Assembly: GCA_025355595.1 (NCBI GenBank)
Contig: JANXZI010000359.1
Coordinates: 1-5,047, forward strand
Reading direction: 5' to 3'
DNA from: Spartobacteria bacterium
Lineage (GTDB): Bacteria > Verrucomicrobiota > Verrucomicrobiia > Chthoniobacterales > Chthoniobacteraceae
Length of the DNA stretch: 5,047 bases
Below the pieces are notes generated by a model, which saw only the letters and a program-made list of their open reading frames with translations, was not told the origin of the DNA and searched no databases. This document shows positions 1 to 5,047 of the stretch, piece after piece (position 1 is the stretch's first letter; every line of letters begins with the position of its first letter). The position numbers were made by a program, and so were the translations under genes.

Positions 1-1005
1 ACCTACACGGCGACCTACGATCAGGGCGGCACGCAGGTGCGCTACATCCACCAGCGCATCAACCACGAGGTGTTCAAGCAACCCGCGGACGTGATGGACA
101 ACCTCATGCGCGTGACCACGCATCTGCGCCGCAAGCTCGCCGAGGCCGGCGTGAAGGAACTCACGCGCCGCGCGCTCACCGTCGTGCCGACTCTCGATGG
201 CGCATCATTTTTCAAAACCGCAGACGGCGATTATTGGAGGACGTTTGTGTTCATTGAAAAGGTGCGGACCTTCGAAGCCGTGGAGACCGTGGCGCAGGCG
301 TCCGAGGCGGGGCGCGCGTTCGGGGAATTCCAGAGCCTGCTCGTGGACCTGCCGGGCGCGCGGCTTGCGGAGACGATCCCGCATTTTCACCACACGCGCC
401 GCCGCTTCGACGCGATGATCGCCGCCGCGGATGCGGACAAGGCGAACCGTGCCGCGACCGCGAAGTCGGAAATCGCCTGGGCGATGCAGCAGGAAAAGGC
501 CGTGGATGTGGTGCTGAACGCACTCGCGAAAAAGCGCATCCCCGAGCGAATCACGCACAACGACACGAAATTCAACAACGTGATGCTCGACACGGAAACG
601 CGGAAGGCGATGTGCGTCGTGGACCTCGACACCGTGATGCCCGGCACGCCGCTCTACGACTTCGGCGACATGATCCGCACCACGACGAGCCCCACGATGG
701 AAGACGAACGGGATCTTTCCAAAGTGAAGATGCAGATGCCGATGTTCAAGGCGCTCGCCCGCGGCTACCTCGACCGCGCGGGAAAATTTCTGACGAAGAG
801 CGAACGCGCGTTGATCGCCTTCAGCGGGCGGCTCATCACGCTGACGATCGGCCTGCGCTTCCTCACGGATTTTTTGCAGGGCGACACCTATTTCCGGGTC
901 CACCGCTCGCAGCACAATCTCGACCGCTGCCGCACGCAGTTCCGCCTCGTCGAAAGCATCGCGCGGCAGGAAGAGGCGATGCAGAACTTTGCCGACGGGG
1001 TGTGA
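1..1005 (+). CDS. NahK-like sugar kinase, aminoglycoside phosphotransferase family (5' end missing)
   Basis: The frame is open from base 1 and ends at TGA 1003-1005, giving 334 visible residues. GTG at 37 is an internal Val, because the family-like sequence VRYIHQRINHEVF runs across it and the frame continues upstream. Family members are about 350-370 residues, so roughly 25-35 residues, including the nucleotide-binding glycine loop, are probably missing. The catalytic loop HNDTKFNN (visible residues 186-193, bases 556-579) has the expected His-x-Asp and Asn. The metal-binding Asp follows in VVDLDTVMPG (D208), then YDFGDMIR. The C-terminal block FLTDFLQGDTYFRVHR (287-302) followed by HNLDR is characteristic of N-acetylhexosamine 1-kinase relatives rather than antibiotic kinases. 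Such enzymes phosphorylate C1 of GlcNAc/GalNAc in the cytoplasm, for example in bifidobacterial salvage of lacto-N-biose. The substrate here is inferred; another sugar or amino alcohol is possible. No sugar-nucleotide gene is visible beside it. Confidence 0.85.
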   Translation, partial: TYTATYDQGGTQVRYIHQRINHEVFKQPADVMDNLMRVTTHLRRKLAEAGVKELTRRALTVVPTLDGASFFKTADGDYWRTFVFIEKVRTFEAVETVAQASEAGRAFGEFQSLLVDLPGARLAETIPHFHHTRRRFDAMIAAADADKANRAATAKSEIAWAMQQEKAVDVVLNALAKKRIPERITHNDTKFNNVMLDTETRKAMCVVDLDTVMPGTPLYDFGDMIRTTTSPTMEDERDLSKVKMQMPMFKALARGYLDRAGKFLTKSERALIAFSGRLITLTIGLRFLTDFLQGDTYFRVHRSQHNLDRCRTQFRLVESIARQEEAMQNFADGV

Positions 1006-1029
1006 GAAGGCGTGCCGGAAGCCGGATGA

Positions 1030-1154
1030 AAACGCAGAGGCGCAGAGGGGTTTTGCGAGTTGCGCAGAGGAATAATTTTGCCGCACCGGTCGGCGCGGGC
1101 AGTCTCATGGCGTCCCTCTGCGATCCTCTCCCCACACTCTGCGCCTCTGCGTTT
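1030..1154. repeat. CGCAGAGG-rich imperfect palindrome in the gap after the kinase gene
   Basis: The outer arms are an 18-base perfect inverted repeat: aaacgcagaggcgcagag at 1030-1047 and its reverse complement at 1137-1154. Inside, CGCAGAGG at 1063-1070 pairs with CCTCTGCG at 1115-1122. The spacers between outer and inner stems are nearly equal (15 and 14 bases), and the terminal loop is 44 bases (1071-1114). Each arm therefore carries three copies of the octamer or nearly so (left 1033, 1041, 1063; right 1115, 1137 lacking one base, 1144). It starts 24 bases after the kinase stop codon. There is no T-run after the right arm, which is followed by GAAAAAAA, so it is not a standard intrinsic terminator, though the RNA could still fold. 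From memory, similar CAGAGG-rich palindromes are dispersed in Verrucomicrobia, Planctomycetes and cyanobacteria; this was not checked. Confidence 0.85.
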
Positions 1155-1246
1155 GAAAAAAACCGCACGAACTGAATTGCACCGGCTGAAAACCGCCCAT
1201 GGTGAAAATGTTTCGCCTCGCTGAGTGCCACGCGTAGCCTCCGCGC

Positions 1247-1789
1247 ATGTCCATCGCGACCAAGACCGGCGACGGCGGCACGACCGCCATGATGTTCAAC
1301 CGACGCGTATCGAAGACGGACATTCGCGTCGCGACGTACGGTGCGTGCGATGAGCTGAATGTGGCCATCGGTATGGCGCGCGCGTGGAATGAGGACGCAT
1401 TCATCACGCAGCCGCTGGAGGAAATTCAGAGGGAACTCGTGACGCTGATGGGCGAGCTCGCCGTCGCCGACGAAGACCGCGCGCGCTATGTGGAAAAGGG
1501 CTTCAAGCTCGTCGGCCCCGAGCTGGCGGAGCGGCTCACGGCGCTCGTGGACGACCTCGAAAAAAATCACAAGATCAGCTTCAAACACTGGGCCACGCCC
1601 GGCGCGACGAAGGGCAGCGTGATGCTCGATGCGATGCGCGTCGCGTGCCGCCGCGCCGAGCGCGCCGTGTGCTCGATGCGCGAGGCGGGCTTCCCCGTGA
1701 GCGACGCGATCGTGCATTACCTGAACCGCCTCTCCGACCTCGCATGGCTCTACGCGCGCTTCGTGGAGACAAAGGCCGGCGTGGCGTAA
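1247..1789 (+). CDS. pduO: Cob(I)alamin adenosyltransferase, PduO type
   Basis: This is a complete gene of 180 residues, the normal length for PduO-type enzymes. They transfer the 5'-deoxyadenosyl group of ATP to cob(I)alamin or cobinamide in the cytoplasm, giving adenosylcobalamin, the cofactor of mutases, diol dehydratases and class II ribonucleotide reductase. The N-terminal ATP-binding segment TKTGDGG (5-11) is present, followed by RVSKTDIRVATYGACDELN (20-38). The signature CRRAER (134-139) matches the Arg/Glu cluster in which human MMAB disease mutations fall, and NRLSDLAWLYAR (160-171) closes the helical bundle. The region before CRRAER is slightly divergent: TPGATKG replaces the common PGG motif, and LDAMR stands where LHxAR is usual. 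ATG 1247 is chosen because it puts TKTGDGG at the usual distance from the N-terminus. No Shine-Dalgarno sequence precedes it. No B12 riboswitch or other cobalamin gene is visible nearby, so it may serve salvage of imported corrinoid. Confidence 0.93.
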   Translation: MSIATKTGDGGTTAMMFNRRVSKTDIRVATYGACDELNVAIGMARAWNEDAFITQPLEEIQRELVTLMGELAVADEDRARYVEKGFKLVGPELAERLTALVDDLEKNHKISFKHWATPGATKGSVMLDAMRVACRRAERAVCSMREAGFPVSDAIVHYLNRLSDLAWLYARFVETKAGVA

Positions 1790-1862
1790 AACAGGCGAGA
1801 TTTTCCAAACTCGCGCGCACCGCTTCCCAAGCTCTGCTTCGCGCGTATCATCTCCGACAGCC

Positions 1863-4800
1863 ATGAAACTTCTCAGCACACTGCTCTGCATTGCCGCCGC
1901 GCATGTCTCCGCCGCCGATGCGCCGGATTTCAGCCGCGACGTGCGGCCGATTCTTTCGCAGCATTGCTTCAAATGCCACGGGCCGGATGACAAGGCGCGC
2001 AAGGGCGGGCTGCGACTCGACATTCGCGAGTCCGCGATGAAGGAGGCGAAGTCCGGCGGCATCGCGCTCGTGCCGGGCAACCCGGATCAGAGCGAACTCG
2101 TCGCGCGCGTTTTTTCTGCCGACGAAGACGAACTGATGCCGCCGCCGTCCGCGAAACGCGCACTCACCGCGGAGCAGAAGGACACGCTGCGACGCTGGGT
2201 CGCGGCGGGCGCGGAGTATCAGCAGCACTGGGCGTTTGTGAAACCAGTGCAGCCCGTAGCCGCCCTTGTGAAAGCGCGCGCTGATCTCGCCGCGATGAAG
2301 CCGCCACCGGAGCTTGCCCGCGCTTTCACAAGCGCGGCTACGAATGCGATTGATTCCTTCATCCTCGCGCGGCTCGCGCGGGAAAAAATCACGCCTTCGC
2401 CCGAGGCCGATCCTGCGACATTGTGCCGCCGGCTTTACCTCGACCTCGTGGGCATCCCGCCGACGCCGCAGGAGCAGGATGACTTTCTCCAATCCGCGAT
2501 CCGCAATCCGCAATCCGCCATCGAAACGCTCGCCGACAGGCTCCTCGCGTCGCCGCGCTACGGCGAACGCTGGGCGCGCAAGTGGCTCGACCTCGCGCGC
2601 TATGCGGACACAAACGGCTACGAGAAGGATCGCCCGCGCACGATCTGGCCGTATCGCGACTGGGTGATCAACGCGCTGAACGCGGACAAGCCGTTTGATC
2701 AATTCACCATCGAGCAGATCGCCGGCGACATGCTTCCCGGCTCGACGCTCGATCAAAAAATCGCGACCGGGTTTCACCGCAACACGATGCTGAACGAGGA
2801 GGGCGGGATCGATCCAAACGAGTTCCGCTTCCACGCGATGACCGACCGCGTGGCCACGACGGGCGCGACCTGGCTCGGGCTCACGCTCGGCTGCGCGCAG
2901 TGCCACACGCACAAGTTCGATCCCCTCACGCACCGCGAGTATTTTCAGCTCATGGCGTTCATGGACAACGCCGACGAACCCGACGTGGACATCCCCGCAC
3001 CCGATGCCGACGAGCAGCGAAAAAGGAACGCCGCGCTCGCGGAAAAGCTCCTTGCCGAGCTGCCAAAACAATGGGCGGCGAAGCCTGCGCCGAATCCCGG
3101 TGGAAAGCCGACGCCGAAACCTACGGGCAAGGGTGCGGCAAAACGCGCCAAAACCGACGTGCCCAAAACAGCGGGAGAAAATGTCGCAGGTGCGAGCGCT
3201 CCGAAACCCGCGAAAGCAAACGCACCGAGCAAGACGAGTGAGACGCAACCCGTCGAAGATTCCGAAGCGCCGCCGCAAGTGGCGTCATCGGATTCCAAGC
3301 CGACATCGAAGCCACCGCTCGACGACGCATTCGCCGCGTGGCTCGCTCACGAGCGCGGGCGCACCGTGCAGTGGATGCCGCTGCGGCCCGCGTCCGCAAA
3401 GTCGAACCTGCCGCTGCTCACCGTGCAGTCCGATGCGTCGGTTTTCGCGAGCGGCGACACTTCAAAGTCAGACACGTACGAGCTGCATTTCTCCGACGTG
3501 CCCGCGGGCGTCACCGCGATCCGGCTCGAGGCGCTGCCGGACCCGCGCCTGCCCGCGCACGGGCCGGGCATGGCATTTTACGAGGGACCGAAGGGTGACT
3601 TTTTTCTCGGCGAATTCCAGCTCGCCGCGAACGGACAGCCGGTGAAATTCAGCAGCGCGACCGAGAGCTACTCGAAGAACAACTTCGGAAAAAATCCCGC
3701 GACTGCCGCGCTTATGTTTGACGGCGACCCGCAGACCGGCTGGAGCACCGCGGCGCGCATGGGCGAGCGGCACACCGCGGTGCTCACACTCCCCTCGCCT
3801 GCTCCCGCCGCGAACGACTGGACGGTGAAGATGATGATGGGCCGCCACTACGCGTGCAGTCTCGGGCGCTTCAGGATCTCCGTGACGACCGATGCGCGCG
3901 CCGCCGTCGCGCGGGATCTGCCGGAGGAAATGGACACCCTGCTCCTGCTCCCCGACGCGAAGCTCACCGCCGCGCAGCGCGCACGGCTGCACGAGGAGTT
4001 CCTGCTCGCGCAGCCCGAGCTGAAGGACGAGGCCGCGCGCATCCGCACGCTGCGCAAGGCCGCGCAGCCGCCGATCACGCTCGGCTTCCGCGAGCGTCCG
4101 CCGGAAAATTCGCGGACCACTTTCATCCGCAACCGCGGCGAATATCTGCAGCCGACGGAGCCCGTGAAGCCCGGCGTTCCCGCGTTCCTCAATCCGCTCG
4201 CGAACGATGGGAAACGCGACCGCCTCGCCTTCGCACGCTGGCTCGTGTCGGCGGAAAATCAGCTCACCGCACGCGTGATCGTGAACCGCCAGTGGGCCGC
4301 ATTTTTCGGACGTGGCATCGTGAAGACGACGGAGGACTTCGGCTACCAGAGCGAGGCGCCGACGCATCCGGAACTGCTCGACTGGCTCGCCCTGGAATTC
4401 ATGAAACAGGGCTGGTCGCTGAAAAAATTGCACCGCCTCATCGTCACGAGCGCGACCTATGCGCAGTCGTCGCGCGTCACGCCCGCGCTGCTCGCGGCGG
4501 ACAGCGAGAACCGCCTGCTCTCGCGCTTCCCACGCGTGCGGCTCGATGCGGAAATCATCCGCGACGCCGCGCTGGCAGCGAGCGGATTGCTCGTGGAAAA
4601 GATCGGCGGCCCGAGCGTGCGCCCCCCGCAGCCGGATGGCGTGACGGAGGCCGCGTATGGCAGCGCAGGCTGGACACCGGACACCGGCCCGGATCGCTGG
4701 CGGCGCAGCCTCTACACGTTCAGCAAACGCACCGCGCCCTTCGCACTCTACAACACGTTCGACGGCCCGACGGGCGAGGCGTGCATCGCGCGCCGCGACG

Positions 4801-5047
4801 TGTCGAACACGCCGCTCCAGGCGCTCACGCTCCTGAATGATGCCGCGTTTGTGGAGGCGGCGAGGGCGCTCGCCGCGAGGGCCGTCGAGTCCGGCCCGAC
4901 CGACCCGGAGCGTATCCGTTTCCTCTTCCGAACGTGCGTCGCAAGGCTGCCCTCCTCGATCGAGCAAGAGACGCTCGAAGGCTTCTTCAAGACGAAGCGA
5001 GACGCCTTCCGATCGGACTCCGCCGGCGCGGCGAGCCTCGCGGGAGA
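1863..5047 (+). CDS. Secreted PSCyt1-DUF1549-DUF1553 protein, probable c-type cytochrome (3' end missing)
   Basis: The frame is open from ATG 1863 to the window edge: 1061 codons plus two bases, with no internal stop. Residues 1-17 look like a Sec signal peptide (MKLLSTLLCIAAAHVSA, cut near A17/A18). PSCyt1 (about 22-115) carries haem motif CFKCH (35-39) and a possible distal Met in LMPPP (M92). DUF1549 (about 161-375) contains SPRYGERWARKWLDLARY (230-247) and a second haem-like motif, CAQCHTHKFDP (344-354). A Lys/Pro/Ala-rich linker (405-485) precedes a probable beta-rich region (about 490-690), which I infer from its alternating pattern and cannot name. DUF1553 runs from about 785, with NRQWAAFFGRGIVKTTEDFG (808-827) and SNTPLQALTLLND (981-993). 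Full-length relatives are about 1000-1150 residues, so only a short tail is probably lost. The biochemical role of these proteins is poorly established; they are abundant in PVC bacteria, often beside DUF1501 genes, and an extracytoplasmic redox role in polymer breakdown is only a proposal. No Shine-Dalgarno sequence precedes the start, and there is no frameshift. Confidence 0.92.
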   Translation, partial: MKLLSTLLCIAAAHVSAADAPDFSRDVRPILSQHCFKCHGPDDKARKGGLRLDIRESAMKEAKSGGIALVPGNPDQSELVARVFSADEDELMPPPSAKRALTAEQKDTLRRWVAAGAEYQQHWAFVKPVQPVAALVKARADLAAMKPPPELARAFTSAATNAIDSFILARLAREKITPSPEADPATLCRRLYLDLVGIPPTPQEQDDFLQSAIRNPQSAIETLADRLLASPRYGERWARKWLDLARYADTNGYEKDRPRTIWPYRDWVINALNADKPFDQFTIEQIAGDMLPGSTLDQKIATGFHRNTMLNEEGGIDPNEFRFHAMTDRVATTGATWLGLTLGCAQCHTHKFDPLTHREYFQLMAFMDNADEPDVDIPAPDADEQRKRNAALAEKLLAELPKQWAAKPAPNPGGKPTPKPTGKGAAKRAKTDVPKTAGENVAGASAPKPAKANAPSKTSETQPVEDSEAPPQVASSDSKPTSKPPLDDAFAAWLAHERGRTVQWMPLRPASAKSNLPLLTVQSDASVFASGDTSKSDTYELHFSDVPAGVTAIRLEALPDPRLPAHGPGMAFYEGPKGDFFLGEFQLAANGQPVKFSSATESYSKNNFGKNPATAALMFDGDPQTGWSTAARMGERHTAVLTLPSPAPAANDWTVKMMMGRHYACSLGRFRISVTTDARAAVARDLPEEMDTLLLLPDAKLTAAQRARLHEEFLLAQPELKDEAARIRTLRKAAQPPITLGFRERPPENSRTTFIRNRGEYLQPTEPVKPGVPAFLNPLANDGKRDRLAFARWLVSAENQLTARVIVNRQWAAFFGRGIVKTTEDFGYQSEAPTHPELLDWLALEFMKQGWSLKKLHRLIVTSATYAQSSRVTPALLAADSENRLLSRFPRVRLDAEIIRDAALAASGLLVEKIGGPSVRPPQPDGVTEAAYGSAGWTPDTGPDRWRRSLYTFSKRTAPFALYNTFDGPTGEACIARRDVSNTPLQALTLLNDAAFVEAARALAARAVESGPTDPERIRFLFRTCVARLPSSIEQETLEGFFKTKRDAFRSDSAGAASLAG
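2255..2342. repeat. 27-base inverted repeat inside the large gene (REP- or MITE-like)
   Basis: The arms at 2255-2281 and 2316-2342 are reverse complements at 25 of 27 positions, around a 34-base centre. The core is gtagccgc[c/g]cttgtgaaagcgcg (2256-2278 against 2319-2341, 22 of 23 matching). It falls in the stretch between PSCyt1 and DUF1549 (residues about 131-160) and is fully translated: the left arm gives VAALVKAR and the right arm ARAFTSAAT. This interdomain stretch seems roughly 10-15 residues longer than I expect for the family, and the usual conserved Trp before the N-x-ID-x-FI motif is absent. The repeat is seen directly; that it is an inserted mobile palindrome is inference. Confidence 0.85.
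2491..2518 (+). repeat. AATCCGC short direct repeats within DUF1549
   Basis: AATCCGC occurs at 2491-2497, 2505-2511 and 2512-2518, with a shorter ATCCGC at 2499-2504. The run encodes QSAIRNPQSAI (residues 210-220), in the variable loop just before the conserved DRLLASPRYGERW segment. The peptide NPQSAI and the DNA word 'atccgcaatccgc' are, from memory, typical translations of a dispersed non-coding repeat in several bacterial phyla; this was not checked. Replication slippage in situ would also explain the pattern. Confidence 0.6.
3075..3317 (+). other. Low-complexity Lys/Pro/Ala linker within the large protein
   Basis: Codons 405-485 encode a segment made mainly of Lys, Pro, Ala, Ser and Thr, with runs such as KPTPKPTGKGAAKRAK (415-430), turning more acidic near QPVEDSEAPP (462-471). 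It has no hydrophobic pattern and is very probably disordered. It separates the DUF1549 half, which ends soon after the second CxxCH motif, from the beta-rich region and DUF1553. There are no exact tandem DNA repeats, so it is not a recent expansion. A flexible spacer between domains is the simplest reading. Confidence 0.7.

Noticed and set aside
37..39. GTG as the start of the kinase gene
   Set aside because: The frame is open upstream to base 1, and the conserved segment around QRINHEVF runs through this codon, so the true start is outside the window.
612..1175. 187-codon plus-strand frame overlapping the end of the kinase gene
   Set aside because: It is Arg/His-rich out-of-frame translation of the kinase that runs through the palindrome. 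It has no family resemblance.
1153..1181. TTGAAA at 1153-1158 as a -35 box for the adenosyltransferase gene
   Set aside because: At 17 bases spacing the -10 position reads AATTGC, a poor match to TATAAT, and the TTGAAA overlaps the end of the palindrome.
1022..1193. Near direct repeat ccggatgaaaac (1022-1033) and ccggctgaaaac (1182-1193) flanking the palindrome, as a target-site duplication
   Set aside because: It has one mismatch, overlaps the left arm by four bases and sits 27 bases outside the right arm, so the geometry does not fit a target duplication.
1155..1246. Cobalamin riboswitch upstream of the adenosyltransferase gene
   Set aside because: There is no B12-box sequence, and only about 90 bases are free between the palindrome and the start codon, too short for the known structure.
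1812..1845. Possible terminator hairpin after the adenosyltransferase gene (CGCGCG at 1812-1817 and 1840-1845)
   Set aside because: The stem is only six base pairs of self-complementary CG sequence, the loop is long and there is no T-run, so chance is likely in GC-rich DNA.
1878..1889. Lipoprotein signal (Cys at residue 9 of the large protein)
   Set aside because: The residues before the Cys (TLL) do not match a lipobox and the hydrophobic stretch before it is too short; the AxA-type cut near residue 17 is better.
3468..4967. 499-codon open frame on the minus strand, with other long minus-strand frames at 1848-3278 and 863-2080
   Set aside because: They lie opposite genes with clear family motifs, are rich in Arg, Ala and His as expected of GC-rich shadow frames, and show no recognisable domain. 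The frame at 863-2080 also spans an intergenic palindrome and parts of three genes.

Overview
The window is GC-rich bacterial DNA (roughly two thirds G+C by eye) with three genes on the + strand and no RNA gene, CRISPR array or recognisable transposase. The best lineage guess is Verrucomicrobiota, or more widely the PVC group. The main reason is the large third gene. It has the PSCyt1 / DUF1549 / DUF1553 architecture, which is typical of Planctomycetota, Verrucomicrobiota and Lentisphaerota. The short dispersed palindromes rich in CGCAGAGG and the lack of Shine-Dalgarno sequences fit this but do not prove it.

Layout: (1) 1-1005 is the 3' part of a NahK-like sugar kinase (aminoglycoside-phosphotransferase fold), cut by the left edge. 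(2) 1006-1246 is intergenic and dominated by a large imperfect palindrome (1030-1154). Nothing recognisable lies in 1155-1246 apart from the next start codon. (3) 1247-1789 is a complete PduO-type cob(I)alamin adenosyltransferase. (4) 1790-1862 is a 73-base gap with no convincing terminator or promoter. (5) 1863-5047 is one continuous open frame of 1061 codons, cut by the right edge before its stop. It encodes a secreted protein with a cytochrome-type CxxCH domain at the N-terminus, then DUF1549, a Lys/Pro/Ala-rich linker, a probable beta-rich region and DUF1553. Because its stop lies outside the window, a search that needs a stop codon will miss it, although it fills 63 percent of the sequence.

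The three genes do not form an evident pathway. The kinase would act on a cytoplasmic (amino)sugar, the adenosyltransferase makes coenzyme B12, and the large protein is exported and probably binds haem. Spacing of 241 and 73 bases does not argue strongly for an operon.

The most unusual structure is three different short repeats within about 1.5 kb. One is intergenic. The other two lie in frame inside the large gene: a near-perfect 27-base inverted repeat in the linker between the cytochrome and DUF1549 domains, and a run of AATCCGC units inside DUF1549. Together they suggest that dispersed non-coding repeats have been absorbed into a protein-coding gene. I see no defence system or other clearly new multi-gene system here.
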